Counted from the first letter of the stretch, positions 27,264 through 36,713 are shown. The stretch: 64,000 nt of DNA from Clostridiales bacterium (GCA_019423685.1 JAHZAY010000013.1:6619-70618), one strand, 5' to 3'. Made by a program: numbers and translations. Notes: generated by a model from the letters alone, not told the origin.

Positions 27264-29150
27264 ATGAAAAATATCATCATCGGCACGGCCGGCCACGTCG
27301 ATCACGGAAAAACTGCCCTCATCAAGGCGCTCACCGGCATCGACACCGACCGCATCAAGGAGGAAAAGAAGCGCGGCATCACCATCGAGCTCGGCTTTGC
27401 CTACCTCGACCTGCCGGACGGGGAAAAGGCCGGCATCATCGATGTGCCCGGACACGAAAAATTTGTCAAAAACATGCTGGCCGGCGCGGGCGGCATCGAC
27501 CTGGCGCTGCTGGTGGTCGCCGCGGATGAAGGCTTTATGCCGCAAACCCGCGAACATCTCGGCATCCTGTCGCTGTTAAACATCTCCGAGGGCATCATCG
27601 TCGTCACCAAAAAAGATCTGGTAGATGAGGATTGGCTGGAGATCGTGTGCGATGAAATCCGCCAGGAAGTCAAAGGCACCTTTTTGGAAAATGCCCAGAT
27701 GATCCCCGTCTCCTCCTATACCGGCGAGGGAATCGAGGAGCTTCGACAGGCTATCTTTGCGTTGATCGACAAAAATTCTCAGATTAAAAACCTCGACGTC
27801 CCGCCCCGCATCCCCATCGACCGCATCTTTTCGGTAGAGGGCTTCGGTACCGTCATCACTGGCACCCTCATCGAGGGCACCTTAAAGGTCGGTGACCCGG
27901 TCACCATCTATCCCTCCCGCCTGGAAAGCAGGGTACGCAATCTGCAGGTTCACTCCAAAGATGTGCAGGAAGCCTTTGCCGGACAGCGCGTGGCGGTCAA
28001 CCTGGCTGGACTGAAAAAAACCGACCTCAATAAAGGCGATGTGGTGGCTGCACCCGGTTCGATGCACACCACCATGATGATCGACATCAAGCTCACCATC
28101 CTGCGAGACTGCCAGCGCGAGATCTTAAACGCCACCCGCCTGCACCTCTATCATGGGGCGCGGGATGTGCTGTGCAAAATAGTCCTGCTCGACCGCGACT
28201 CGATCAGCGCCGGAGAGAGCTGCTATGCCCAGCTGCGCCTGGAGGAAGAAATCGCCGTAAAAACAGGAGACCGCTTCGTACTGCGCTTTTACTCCCCGTT
28301 GGAAACAATTGGCGGCGGCGTAGTGCTCGATTCCAACCCCTTTAAACACAAGCGAAACGATCCCGCCGTGCTCGAATCGCTGAAAATTAAAGAAAGCGGC
28401 AGCGACCGTGAAAAGATTGCTGCCGCCCTGCGCGATTACTCCTCCCGCTTTGAGACGCTCGACTTTTTGCAGATTCAGACCGGCATCCCCAAAGAACAGT
28501 TTGATCAACAGATTCAAAAGCTGATTAAGGATAAAACCGCCTTTAAGGTCAGCGACAACATCGTCATCCACACCGATTACCTCAACCACCTGAAGGACAA
28601 CGCCGTGAAGCTCCTGGAGGCGTACCACAAGGAAAATCCGCTGCGTGAGGGAATGAAAAAGGACGAGTTCCGCAATAAACTCATCAAATATGAGGACATG
28701 TCGGTCGTCGACCGGATTACCGATTCGCTCGTCAACCGCAAGGTGCTCAAATACGTCAACAACAGCGTAGCTCTCTATGACTTTGAGGTACAGCAGGACG
28801 AAAGTCTCGACGAGATTGAAAATGCCTTCCGTAAAGGTGGCTTTGCTCCGGAGTCCCCTGACCAGATCGCCGCTCGCTTCCCCAAGATCAAAAACTTTAA
28901 AGCGGTGATCGAATCGCTGATCAACTCCGGCAAGCTGGTGCGCGTGGAGGAAAAGATTCTGCTGCACGCCGACTACTACAACAAAGCGCTTCAGATGGCA
29001 AAAGAGCACGTCGCACAACACGGCCAGATCACACTCGCGGAGATGCGCGACCTGATGGGCGCTTCTCGCAAGTTCGCTGTGGCCATCCTGGAATATTGGG
29101 ATAAACGCGGCATCACCAAAAAGGTCGGCGACGCCCGCACCTTTAAGTAA
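27264..29150 (+). CDS. selB: Selenocysteine-specific elongation factor
   Basis: SelB carries selenocysteinyl-tRNA to the ribosome and binds the SECIS hairpin next to the UGA. The 628-residue protein has the EF-Tu-like GTPase domain ([11 protein letters not shown], 8-18; [20 protein letters not shown]), two beta-barrel domains, and C-terminal winged-helix repeats for mRNA binding (about 375-628; ending with [38 protein letters not shown], given here only as the shared SelB C-terminus in parts: the motif [12 protein letters not shown] is diagnostic). It follows selA in one operon and is followed by a terminator. Partners in the window are tRNA-Sec, selD and the DUF1858 mRNA. Confidence 0.97.
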   Translation: MKNIIIGTAGHVDHGKTALIKALTGIDTDRIKEEKKRGITIELGFAYLDLPDGEKAGIIDVPGHEKFVKNMLAGAGGIDLALLVVAADEGFMPQTREHLGILSLLNISEGIIVVTKKDLVDEDWLEIVCDEIRQEVKGTFLENAQMIPVSSYTGEGIEELRQAIFALIDKNSQIKNLDVPPRIPIDRIFSVEGFGTVITGTLIEGTLKVGDPVTIYPSRLESRVRNLQVHSKDVQEAFAGQRVAVNLAGLKKTDLNKGDVVAAPGSMHTTMMIDIKLTILRDCQREILNATRLHLYHGARDVLCKIVLLDRDSISAGESCYAQLRLEEEIAVKTGDRFVLRFYSPLETIGGGVVLDSNPFKHKRNDPAVLESLKIKESGSDREKIAAALRDYSSRFETLDFLQIQTGIPKEQFDQQIQKLIKDKTAFKVSDNIVIHTDYLNHLKDNAVKLLEAYHKENPLREGMKKDEFRNKLIKYEDMSVVDRITDSLVNRKVLKYVNNSVALYDFEVQQDESLDEIENAFRKGGFAPESPDQIAARFPKIKNFKAVIESLINSGKLVRVEEKILLHADYYNKALQMAKEHVAQHGQITLAEMRDLMGASRKFAVAILEYWDKRGITKKVGDARTFK

Positions 29151-29166
29151 AACGTATTTTTAATAT

Positions 29167-29205
29167 ACAAACGGCCTTTCCCTCGGGAAAGGCCGTTTGT
29201 TTTTC
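29167..29205 (+). terminator. Terminator of selA-selB
   Basis: A 16-base inverted repeat (29167-29182 / 29185-29200) is followed by TTTTC, 17 bases after the selB stop. It separates selAB from tRNA-Sec. Confidence 0.93.
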
Positions 29206-29332
29206 TTTCCATAAATGCGCTGCCGCACCGTCTCCCAGATACAATACCGATCTGTACCAGAATAATGTCTGGACAATGCCGGCATGCTTTTTGTGTAATT
29301 CGACGATTCTGTCCTTTTGCTGACAAAATCCC

Positions 29333-29361
29333 TTGCGAAACCTTTTCCCCTGTGATATAAT
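29333..29361 (+). promoter_or_regulatory. Promoter of tRNA-Sec
   Basis: TTGCGA and TATAAT are 17 bases apart, ending 13 bases before the mature tRNA 5' end. Confidence 0.8.
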
Positions 29362-29373
29362 AGTTAAGCATTT

Positions 29374-29470
29374 GGGAGCGGATGGGTGCTGGTGTGCCCT
29401 CTGGTCTTCAAAACCAGTAATTGCAGTTAGTAGCTGCATAGGTGGGTTCAATTCCCACACGTTCCCGCCA
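29374..29470 (+). tRNA. selC: tRNA-Sec (anticodon UCA)
   Basis: The 97-base gene folds as a selenocysteine tRNA. The anticodon arm is CTGGT-CTTCAAA-ACCAG with anticodon TCA. A long variable arm has TGCAG paired with CTGCA. The T arm is GTGGG-TTCAATT-CCCAC. The acceptor GGGAGCG pairs with CGTTCCC; an eighth position is G opposite A. The extended acceptor plus T stem, the long variable arm and the UCA anticodon are diagnostic. CCA is encoded. It has its own promoter and terminator directly downstream of selB. Confidence 0.96.
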
Positions 29471-29506
29471 AAAGGCCTGCTTTGATCAAAGCAGGCCTTT
29501 TCTTTT
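29471..29506 (+). terminator. Terminator of tRNA-Sec
   Basis: A 15-base perfect inverted repeat begins right after the CCA (29471-29485 / 29486-29500), with TTTC-TTTT after it. Confidence 0.9.
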
Positions 29507-29508
29507 AC

Positions 29509-29542
29509 AAAAAAAGAGGAACCTCTCGGTTCCTCTTTTTTT
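29509..29542. terminator. Bidirectional terminator for the C_GCAxxG_C_C gene
   Basis: A perfect 15-bp stem with a TCTC loop has seven A on one side and seven T on the other, just after the stop of the minus-strand gene. Confidence 0.92.
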
Positions 29543-29548
29543 CATTTC

Positions 29549-29998
29549 TTACAGCTCGCTTGGTCCATCGTATGGTTCAAACTCACCTGGGAAGAGCATC
29601 TCCTCTACAATCTGTGCGCAATCCATTACGCAGCCGCGGCAGGAACGCAGACGATCGGTTTTGCCATCGGTTCCGCGCAAAACGCTGCAAATCATGCTGC
29701 TATTTTTCTGCTCAAAGCGCTTTGCCATCTCTTTGCCCAGATCGAAGGTGGAGAACTTGGATGCAGGTTTTTCCAGGTTGGCATCGGAATTTTTCAATCC
29801 CGCGAGCATCATCATTGCGCAAACGCTGCCGCAGGTCTGGAACATACCTGCAATGCCCAAGCCGTACGCCTCTGCCGCACGAAAAGCGGTTTTTTCGTCC
29901 ATTCCCAGTCTGTCGCAGTAGGTGCAGACTACTGCCTGGCAGCAGTTATATCCATCTTTGTGCTTCTGGGCAGCTTCCCATACTTTGCTTCTTTCCAT
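29549..29998 (-). CDS. C_GCAxxG_C_C family putative redox protein
   Basis: The 149-residue protein is rich in spaced cysteines: GYNCCQAVVCTYC (about 16-28), then FQTCGSVCAMMMLAG (about 53-67), and CRGCVMDC near the C-terminus. This matches the C_GCAxxG_C_C family, named for those positions, although here the second motif reads CGSVCAMMMLAG. The family is widespread in anaerobes and presumed to bind a metal cluster or to act in redox; no function is established. An AAGGAG site precedes the ATG. It sits convergent to tRNA-Sec. It contains no Sec in this copy. Confidence 0.85.
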   Translation of the reverse strand: MERSKVWEAAQKHKDGYNCCQAVVCTYCDRLGMDEKTAFRAAEAYGLGIAGMFQTCGSVCAMMMLAGLKNSDANLEKPASKFSTFDLGKEMAKRFEQKNSSMICSVLRGTDGKTDRLRSCRGCVMDCAQIVEEMLFPGEFEPYDGPSEL

Positions 29999-30031
29999 CG
30001 TTACATTCTCCTTTTGATCCTTTATTTTTTA

Positions 30032-31141
30032 TTATAAACAAATAGCCGCAAATCCATACAGGACAATCAGCATCACAACATTTGCTGCGGTGAAGATTCC
30101 AAGATATTTTAGCGGTTTTGCTCCCGGCGTACGCACATACTGTTTAAAGGAAATGAGGCTTGCAAGCGACGCCACCAGCGTGCCCAAACCGCCAATGTTG
30201 GTTCCCAGCAGCATTCCCTTGGCGTCCTCGGTGAAGTTGGAGAGCAATACTGCCGCTGGCACATTGCTGATCACCTGGCTGGAAAGGGTCGACCACAGCA
30301 TCGTGTTCTGCTGCAAGGCTCCCTCCAAAAATTGCTTGACTGCTCCGATCTCTCCGATGTTTCCGGCAAAGATAAAGAAGCAAACAAAGGTTCCCAACAG
30401 CCAATAATCCACCTTCTTGAGCACATCCCGCGCACACAGCAGCATCAAGATCGCTGTGATTGCCAAGGTGATGTGGCTGCTCAGCAGGTGCAATACCGAC
30501 AACAAGCTGACCAAAAACAGCAGGACAAACAGGGTCAGTCTCGATTTGCTGCGGATTTTTTCCTTTCGGGTAAACTGCACCTCAATGGCCTGTTTGTCTC
30601 CCACCATGCAGCAGGCCGCCAATAGTATAAAGCTGAGTACAACCACCGGAACGGTAACCGAGAAAAAAGTCCCAGTTGGGATGTGGTAGTAACTGCTTAA
30701 ATACAGGTTTTGGGGATTGCCTACCGGGGTCAGCATGCTGCCGATGTTGGCGGCAATGCTCTGCAAGGTGACCACCCACGCCAGTTTGTCGCTCTGCCCG
30801 GTCAGCTCCAACACCAACACCGCAAATGGGACAAAGGTGATGAGCGAGACGTCGTTTGTGATGAGCATGGCGGAGAAAAACGGCAACATAACTAAGGTGA
30901 GCATCAACATTCTCACACTCTTTTTGCCGGTCAGCAGCTTCTGAGAAAGCACCAAAAAGCTTCCTTCAGCCTGCATTCCCGCCACCGTCGCCATCAGGCA
31001 GAACAGCAGCTCCAATACGCGGAAATCGACATAGCCGGCATAGGCTGCGCTGGGCGGAACAGCAACCATCGAGAGCAGCGCGCAGATCGCCGATATGACA
31101 AAAACCGGCTCGCGCTTAAAAAAAAGTTTTGCTTTCTCCAT
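30032..31141 (-). CDS. Anion permease of the ArsB/CitM (ion transporter) superfamily
   Basis: The 369-residue protein has about ten membrane helices and two signature loops of this superfamily: FFSAMLITNDVSLITFVPFA (about 85-105) and GSMLTPVGNPQNLYL (about 135-149). The second half repeats the theme with SSQVISNVPAAVLLSNF. Relatives export arsenite or carry citrate, sulfate or dicarboxylates; the substrate here is not decided. The ATG at 31141 is used. GGAGGA lies 12 bases upstream, and an in-frame GTG at 31150 is an alternative start. It follows the C_GCAxxG_C_C gene direction and lies 33 bases upstream of it, so they may form one unit. Confidence 0.85.
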   Translation of the reverse strand: MEKAKLFFKREPVFVISAICALLSMVAVPPSAAYAGYVDFRVLELLFCLMATVAGMQAEGSFLVLSQKLLTGKKSVRMLMLTLVMLPFFSAMLITNDVSLITFVPFAVLVLELTGQSDKLAWVVTLQSIAANIGSMLTPVGNPQNLYLSSYYHIPTGTFFSVTVPVVVLSFILLAACCMVGDKQAIEVQFTRKEKIRSKSRLTLFVLLFLVSLLSVLHLLSSHITLAITAILMLLCARDVLKKVDYWLLGTFVCFFIFAGNIGEIGAVKQFLEGALQQNTMLWSTLSSQVISNVPAAVLLSNFTEDAKGMLLGTNIGGLGTLVASLASLISFKQYVRTPGAKPLKYLGIFTAANVVMLIVLYGFAAICL

Positions 31142-31223
31142 ATCTGTCACACTTCCTCCAGAAAATTCCTTTAACAGTATACCGCGCCTTTTTGCAAAAA
31201 ACAAGGAAATTGCAAAAATTTAG

Positions 31224-31257
31224 ACAAAAAAAGGGCGCTCCGTTTGGAGCGTCCCTT
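31224..31257 (-). terminator. Terminator of the MarR-ABC operon
   Basis: An imperfect stem (GGGCGCTCC with GGAGCGTCCC, GTTT loop, one bulge) is followed on the minus strand by seven T, 20 bases after the last ABC gene. Confidence 0.85.
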
Positions 31258-31276
31258 CGTGCAAAGGTGCCGTGCA

Positions 31277-33046
31277 TCAATTAAACTGTGAGGTGTACAG
31301 TCCAGCATAAACGCCGCCCTTTTTCATCAACTCTTCGTGGTTGCCCTGTTCGATGATGTCGCCGTGCTGAACAACCAGAATGGTGTCCGCGTTCTGTACC
31401 GTGGACAGGCGGTGCGCGATGACAAAGCAGGTGCGGTCCTTCATCAGGTTGCGCATAGCGTCCTGAATCTGCAACTCGGTACGGGTATCGACGTTGGAGG
31501 TTGCCTCATCCAAAATCAACATTTTGGCGTCGGAGAGCATCGCGCGGGCAATGGTGAGCATCTGCTTTTGGCCCTGCGAGATGTTCAGTCCGTCATCGCT
31601 GACGATGGTGTCGTACCCATCTGGCAGTCCCATAATGAAGTTATGGATTTTGGCTGCCTTTGCCGCCGCAATAACCTCCTCGCGGGATGCACCCGGCCGG
31701 CTGAAGGCAATGTTGTCATAGATGCTTCCATAGAACAGCCAAGTGTCCTGCAAAACCATCGTGTAGGCAGCGCGCAAGCTCTTGCGGGTAATGTCCATGC
31801 TGTCGCGCCCCTCCATCAGGATGTGGCCCTTCTGCGGATCATAAAAGCGCATGAGCAGGTTGATGATGGTCGTCTTGCCCGCTCCGGTAGGACCGACAAT
31901 GGCAACCAGGCTGCCCGGTTTGGCGTGCAGGTTGAGGTCGTGAATGATGATCTTATCCGGGTCATATCCAAACTGAACCCCCTGCATCCGTACATCGCCC
32001 TTGACATCCTCCAGCTCCGTTGCCTGTGGCAGGTCTGCCGCTTCCGGCTGCTCGTCGATCAGGCGGAATACACGCTCTGCCGCCGAAGCCGCCGATTGCA
32101 GCTCGCTGATGATGTTGGCCATCTCGTTGATTGGTCCGGAAAAGCGGCGGGAATAGAGTACGAAGGACGAAAGGTTGCCCAACGATACGCTCCCAGCCAG
32201 ATACAAGAGGGAACCAAAGATACTGATTAAGGTCAACGAGATGTTGTTGATGAAGTTGACCGATGGACCTACCGTACTGCCGTAATAGTCAGCCATATAG
32301 TAGGCGTCGACCGCCTCGTTGTTCTTGACATCGAAACGTCCAACCATCGTCTCTTCCTGATGATAGGCCTTGGTGGTCTTTTGTCCAGAGATGATCTCCT
32401 CTACAAATCCGTTGAGCTCACCGAGCTTTGCGGATCGCTTGCGGAACAGCGGACGGACCTTCTTGGTTCGATAGATGATAAACAGTACCGAAGCCGGAAT
32501 GGTGAAGGCAAAAACCAGGATCAACGGTGGGGAAATCGACAGCATCATAAAGAAGGAACCAAAAACGGTGATGGTGCTCGCCGCAATCTGCAACAGGTCG
32601 TTGGAGAGCGAGGCGTTGATGGTGTCAATATCGTAAGAGAGGCGGCTGATGATGTCGCCGGTTTGATGGCCGTCGAAGAATCGTACCGGCAGTTCCAACA
32701 ATTTATCTACCAGGTCCTTGCGCATCTGATAGGAGATGCGCTGGCTGAGCTTGGTCATCAAAATAGAAAGCACATAGGTCAGCGCTGAGGAAACAAGATA
32801 GAAGATCAGCATCAAAAAGCAGTAGAAAAAGACAAGCTGAAAGTTTGCCGTTCCTGGCTCAGTGCCGATGGCGTCGATGGCATAACCGGAGAGCATCGGG
32901 CCCAAAAGGGCCAGCAGGTTACTGGCCACCGTCAAAGAGACCGCTCCCAACACCATCCACTTATGCTGAAAGATATAGCGTCCTAGGCGCAGAATAACAT
33001 GTCTTTTGCTTCTTTGTTTTTGTAAGGACGGATCTTTTGGTATCAT
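31277..33046 (-). CDS. ABC multidrug-type exporter half, second subunit
   Basis: The 589-residue protein is a fused membrane-ATPase half transporter of the MsbA/LmrA type. Six membrane helices (about 30-320) are followed by the ATPase with Walker A VGPTGAGKTT, signature LNISQGQKQMLTIARAML and Walker B MLILDEATSNVDT. The signature serine is in NISQG rather than LSGGQ. It begins in a 4-base ATGA overlap with the previous ABC gene, so the pair almost certainly forms a heterodimer. Such MarR-linked pairs are usually drug or lipid exporters. Confidence 0.95.
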   Translation of the reverse strand: MIPKDPSLQKQRSKRHVILRLGRYIFQHKWMVLGAVSLTVASNLLALLGPMLSGYAIDAIGTEPGTANFQLVFFYCFLMLIFYLVSSALTYVLSILMTKLSQRISYQMRKDLVDKLLELPVRFFDGHQTGDIISRLSYDIDTINASLSNDLLQIAASTITVFGSFFMMLSISPPLILVFAFTIPASVLFIIYRTKKVRPLFRKRSAKLGELNGFVEEIISGQKTTKAYHQEETMVGRFDVKNNEAVDAYYMADYYGSTVGPSVNFINNISLTLISIFGSLLYLAGSVSLGNLSSFVLYSRRFSGPINEMANIISELQSAASAAERVFRLIDEQPEAADLPQATELEDVKGDVRMQGVQFGYDPDKIIIHDLNLHAKPGSLVAIVGPTGAGKTTIINLLMRFYDPQKGHILMEGRDSMDITRKSLRAAYTMVLQDTWLFYGSIYDNIAFSRPGASREEVIAAAKAAKIHNFIMGLPDGYDTIVSDDGLNISQGQKQMLTIARAMLSDAKMLILDEATSNVDTRTELQIQDAMRNLMKDRTCFVIAHRLSTVQNADTILVVQHGDIIEQGNHEELMKKGGVYAGLYTSQFN

Positions 33047-34758
33047 CCGAAATCCCCTCCCATCTGAGACTCGCTGATTTCGCGGTAGACTGCACAGTTC
33101 TCCATCAGCTGATCGTGGGTTCCATACCCAATTTCTTTACCCTCGTCCAACACCAAGATGTGGTCTGCGTGCAAGATGGAGCTGACCCTCTGTGCAATGA
33201 CGATGGTGGTGATGCCGGAATAGTTTTCACGCAGCGCCTGGCGCAGCATAGAGTCGGTCTTGTAATCCAGCGCGCTGGAGGAATCGTCCAGAATCAAAAT
33301 TTCCGAATCGCCGGCCAGGGCTCTGGAGAGCAGCACCCTCTGTTTCTGGCCGCCGCTGAGGTTGGTGCCGCGGGCAGTGACCATGTGGGAAAATCTCTCC
33401 GGCAAGCCGTCAATAAATTCCATCGCCTGCGCGCTCTTTGCCGCCTGCAAAATGCGCTCGTCTGGAAGCTTGCGGCCAAAATCAATATTTTCTCGGATGG
33501 TATCGGCAAAGAGGATATCGTTTTGGAATACCACGCCAAACTTGGTGTGCAATTCCTCCGGCGGGATGGAGGAAACTTCTCTTCCACCGATGCGGATGCT
33601 GCCGCTGTCCTTCTCATACAGGCGCATGAGCAGGTTGATGATGGTTGTCTTGCCCGCTCCGGTTGCACCGATGATGCCCAGCGTCTCGCCCCTCTTTAGT
33701 TTGAAGGAGATGTCGTTTACGTTCTTAACCTTTTTGTTTTTATAGGAGAAGTTGACGTGTTCAAAGACAATGTGTTCTTCCTCGTCGCGCTTTTCCTCGT
33801 GTGTGAGGTTGAGATCCTCTGGGGTGTTGAGCACCTCATGAATACGGGTCGCGGAAGCGCTGGCACGGGAATACATTACAAAGATTCGGGTGATCGAAAG
33901 CATCGCGTTCAAAATGATGGTGAAGTAGGACAAGAAGGCGATGATAACACCCGGTTGGGTTGTGCCGCCGTTGACGCGGAAGGCACCGACAAAAATAACC
34001 AGCGTCAGACCGAGATTCAACAGCAGGTTCATCATTGGGTTGGTGATGGCCATTGTCAGCGAAGCTTTGGTGTCGCGGCGGACCACCTCATGGTTTACCT
34101 GTGCAAAATGTTCTTTCTCCTGCTCAATCTTGGACAGTGCCTTGATGACGCGGATACCAGAAATGTCCTCGCGCACGGTGCGGACCATGACGTCGATGGC
34201 TTTTTGCAGCTCGCCGTACATCGGGATACCCTTGCGGGACACAAGCCAAACAACCAGTGCGATAAACGGCAGTACAGACATCATAACCAACGTGAGCACC
34301 GGCTCCATCGTCATGGTGATGCAGATGCCACCGAACAGCAGGATCGGCGCACGGATACCCATTCTCTGCATCATGCCGATGACCTGGTTGACGTTGTAGG
34401 TGTCGGTGGTCAGACGGGACTCAAGCGAAGGAATGGTGAAATAGTCGATCTGGCGGCAGGACAGGTACGAGATCTTTCTGAACAGATCGTGGCGCAGCCT
34501 GCGGGTGGTATCCCGCGCCACCGAAGCGGCGACCCGATTGGCGTAGATGTTCATCAAAAGCGCAAGGATTGCGCAGATGGTCATATACACGCCCCAAATC
34601 AAGACCTGTCGTGTGTCCTTGAGCGGGACAATGTTGTCGAGGATATAGGATAACATCCACGGAATCAACAGTTCGGTGATGCTGCCCAAGAATTTGCTGA
34701 GCACGCCCACCGTCATTCTGGGAATATAGGGCTTTAAGTACGGAAAAATTCCTCTCAT
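33043..34758 (-). CDS. ABC multidrug-type exporter half, first subunit
   Basis: The 571-residue half transporter has six N-terminal membrane helices and an ATPase with Walker A IGATGAGKTT, signature NLSGGQKQRVLLSRALA and Walker B ILILDDSSSALDYKT. After the Walker B aspartates the usual catalytic Glu is Asp (DDSSSALD). This degenerate site is typical of one partner in heterodimeric ABC exporters; the partner encoded next keeps DEATS. The start overlaps the MarR stop by 4 bases. Confidence 0.95.
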   Translation of the reverse strand: MRGIFPYLKPYIPRMTVGVLSKFLGSITELLIPWMLSYILDNIVPLKDTRQVLIWGVYMTICAILALLMNIYANRVAASVARDTTRRLRHDLFRKISYLSCRQIDYFTIPSLESRLTTDTYNVNQVIGMMQRMGIRAPILLFGGICITMTMEPVLTLVMMSVLPFIALVVWLVSRKGIPMYGELQKAIDVMVRTVREDISGIRVIKALSKIEQEKEHFAQVNHEVVRRDTKASLTMAITNPMMNLLLNLGLTLVIFVGAFRVNGGTTQPGVIIAFLSYFTIILNAMLSITRIFVMYSRASASATRIHEVLNTPEDLNLTHEEKRDEEEHIVFEHVNFSYKNKKVKNVNDISFKLKRGETLGIIGATGAGKTTIINLLMRLYEKDSGSIRIGGREVSSIPPEELHTKFGVVFQNDILFADTIRENIDFGRKLPDERILQAAKSAQAMEFIDGLPERFSHMVTARGTNLSGGQKQRVLLSRALAGDSEILILDDSSSALDYKTDSMLRQALRENYSGITTIVIAQRVSSILHADHILVLDEGKEIGYGTHDQLMENCAVYREISESQMGGDFG

Positions 34759-35207
34759 GCCTGGCGTTCCCTCCCCTTCAAAGTTTCTTGCGCCGCTTTT
34801 TGCGCGCGTTGAGACAGGATTTCCAGCGCAGCGATCAAGCGCTCGCGCTCTTCATCGCTGAACTCTTCCAGCAGGTACTCGTTCCACTCCCGCATCACCT
34901 GACGGACATGTGGCAGCAATTCCTGCATGCGCTGTGTGGGATAAACCCTCCATACCCGGCGATCAGACTGGTCCTGCTTGCGCACAATCAGCCCTCTCTC
35001 CTCAAGAATGGAGATTTGCCGGGTCACGCTGCTCTTATTGACACAGATTTCCCTGGAGATCTTCTCCTGTGGAATGCCCGGCTCCCGGCAGATCAACAGG
35101 ATGTATGGATGCTGGCACTGGGTAATGCCATATCCGCGCAGCTGCCCGCTGTACACAATTTCGTTGCCCCGGACAATGCGGTTGATGTATTTCATAATCC
35201 CATTCAT
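34755..35207 (-). CDS. MarR-family transcriptional regulator
   Basis: The 150-residue protein has the MarR winged helix (about 35-110; QEKISREICVNKSSVTRQISILEERGLIVRKQDQSDRRVW, of which SSVTRQISILEERGL is the recognition helix region) between dimerisation helices. The ATG at 35207 follows AAGGAGG by 6 bases; the longer ORF to 35330 would run through the operator repeats and the -10 box. It is the first gene of a MarR-ABC-ABC operon with 4-base overlaps, so it probably represses the exporter until a ligand binds. The tandem repeats directly upstream are its likely operator. Confidence 0.93.
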   Translation of the reverse strand: MNGIMKYINRIVRGNEIVYSGQLRGYGITQCQHPYILLICREPGIPQEKISREICVNKSSVTRQISILEERGLIVRKQDQSDRRVWRVYPTQRMQELLPHVRQVMREWNEYLLEEFSDEERERLIAALEILSQRAQKAAQETLKGRERQA

Positions 35208-35250
35208 GCGGTTCCTCCTTCCCCGCCACAAAATCTGCGGCATAAAATAG

Positions 35251-35309
35251 TTGCGCCGGCAAAGGTTGATATGCGCAAAAGTTGATGTGCGCAAAGGTTG
35301 CCGGTGCAA
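35251..35309 (-). promoter_or_regulatory. Tandem and inverted repeat operator of the MarR operon
   Basis: Three 16-base units lie head to tail at 35261, 35277 and 35293. The first two are near identical, AAAGGTTGATATGCGC and AAAAGTTGATGTGCGC; the third keeps AAAGGTTG and then diverges. The block is bounded by inverted arms TTGCGCCGGCAA (35251) and TTGCCGGTGCAA (35298). It lies between the -10 box and the ribosome site, a position suited to repression. Confidence 0.75.
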
Positions 35310-35321
35310 CTTATATGTATT

Positions 35322-35349
35322 ATTATACACCCCTCCTGTTAAAAATCAA
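35322..35349 (-). promoter_or_regulatory. Promoter of the MarR-ABC operon
   Basis: On the minus strand TTGATT (35349-35344) and TATAAT (35327-35322) are 16 bases apart. Transcription should begin near 35315, just before the repeats. Confidence 0.7.
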
Positions 35350-35455
35350 GCAATGAATCGTCCATAATTTAAGCGAAAACTTTGGTCAAAAAATCAATTG
35401 AAAATCGCTGCTATTTCACATCCCTTATCGCTGGCTCTATAACAATTTGTCCAAA

Positions 35456-35493
35456 CAAAAAAGTCCAAAGCACATTTGATGTGCTTTGGACTT
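35456..35493 (-). terminator. Terminator of the flavin reductase gene
   Basis: A perfect 15-bp stem (35461-35475 / 35479-35493) with a three-base loop is followed on the minus strand by TTTTTTG-type T-rich sequence. Confidence 0.9.
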
Positions 35494-35516
35494 GCCCATT
35501 TCATTATTTTTTTCTG

Positions 35517-36086
35517 TTATTTCATAAATTTTGTTCCGCTGTTCCAAGCCTGGCCGACCTTTTCGCCTACCTTGTAGTAACCGTTGCGAACCTGATCAAA
35601 TACAAAGGCGTTGAGCTTTTCTGGAATGATTCTTCCCTTTTCATCCAGTACCTTCTCGTCTGCCAGGACGTTGACGATCTCGCCCAGGACGCGGAAGCCA
35701 TACGCGGTGTGCTCCAGCGCAGCAACTTTGCACTCCAAAGTCAACGGGTATTCCTCGATTACCGGCGCATCTACTCTGCTGCTCTTGACGGCGTGCATGC
35801 CGGTGCGCTCAAATTTGTCCTCCATCTTGTTGCCGCTGGCGATGCCGAAAAAGTCGGACTCCTCCAGGTGGTCCAGATCGGCTACGCTCAGGGTGAAGGC
35901 CATCCGCTCTTTGATGTTCTGGGTGGTCTTGTGATCTTCGTCAATGTTCAGCGCCACCATGTTATTTGCGCAAACGCCGCCCCAGGCCATGTTCATGACA
36001 TCGACCTTATCGTTTTCGCCGTAGGTCGCGATCATCAAAACAGGCATTGGGAAAGTGTATGGTTTTACACCGAGATCTTTTTTCAT
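35517..36086 (-). CDS. Flavin reductase-like FMN-binding protein
   Basis: The 189-residue protein fits the flavin reductase-like/FMN-binding split-barrel family: KPYTFPMPVLMIATYGENDKVD at the start, MNMAWGGVCANNMVALNI in the middle and SDFFGIASGNKMEDKF later. Such proteins bind FMN and act as flavin reductases or flavoredoxins in anaerobes. A TTGGAGGAA site precedes the ATG at 36086. It is divergent from an HxlR regulator, a very common pairing in which the regulator controls the flavoprotein gene, often in response to aldehydes or quinones. That control is inferred here. Confidence 0.9.
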   Translation of the reverse strand: MKKDLGVKPYTFPMPVLMIATYGENDKVDVMNMAWGGVCANNMVALNIDEDHKTTQNIKERMAFTLSVADLDHLEESDFFGIASGNKMEDKFERTGMHAVKSSRVDAPVIEEYPLTLECKVAALEHTAYGFRVLGEIVNVLADEKVLDEKGRIIPEKLNAFVFDQVRNGYYKVGEKVGQAWNSGTKFMK

Positions 36087-36241
36087 AACAATTCCTCCAA
36101 CTAAACGCAAATTTTTTCGCGCTGTCTCTGGACAGCTCGCCTGTCTTTATGATAATATAATCTCAGAACAAATACAAGTACTGATATTTTTGTTAGATAC
36201 TTACTTTTAAGAAAGCATTATTTGGAAAGCGAGGCGATTGG

Positions 36242-36616
36242 ATGATCTCCAAATACATCGAACACGCAAACTTTGAGGATACCGGTTTCAGCTACACGTT
36301 GTCGCTGATCTCCGGCAAGTATAAGATGGTGATTCTCTACTGCTTGATGGAGTTTGAGCCGGTGCGCTTTAACGCTCTGCGCCGCTACCTCAAAAGGGTT
36401 TCCGATAAAACGCTCAGCCAAAATCTCAAGGAGCTCGAGCAGGACGGGTTGATCCACAAAACCATCTACCCACAGATTCCCCCCAAGGTAGAATACACCC
36501 TCACAGAGCGCGGAAAATCGCTGATGAAGGTGCTGGACGAGCTGTGCACCTGGGGAGAAGCCAACCGCGACTGGGCACCTCCACAAAGCGATTGCAATAA
36601 TTCTGATGCTGGATAA
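36242..36616 (+). CDS. HxlR-family transcriptional regulator
   Basis: The 124-residue protein is a typical HxlR winged-helix regulator: SLISGKYKMVILYCLM (about 20-36), RFNALRRYLKRVSDKTLSQNLKELEQDGLI (recognition region, about 40-72), and VEYTLTERGKSL in the wing. GAGGCGATTGG precedes the ATG. The 155-base gap to the divergent flavin reductase gene is AT-rich and should hold both promoters and the operator. Confidence 0.92.
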   Translation: MISKYIEHANFEDTGFSYTLSLISGKYKMVILYCLMEFEPVRFNALRRYLKRVSDKTLSQNLKELEQDGLIHKTIYPQIPPKVEYTLTERGKSLMKVLDELCTWGEANRDWAPPQSDCNNSDAG

Positions 36617-36713
36617 TCCCAATTGCTTTCGTGCATTTTAGACGAATTTTCCTTTGGATGTGTGCAGATATGCTTCTGCATGACAGTTCCAACCGCTCGA
36701 AAAAAGAAAAGTA

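Noticed and set aside
35251..35309. CRISPR array
   Set aside because: The 16-base units are directly adjacent with no spacers, number only three and lie in a promoter region.
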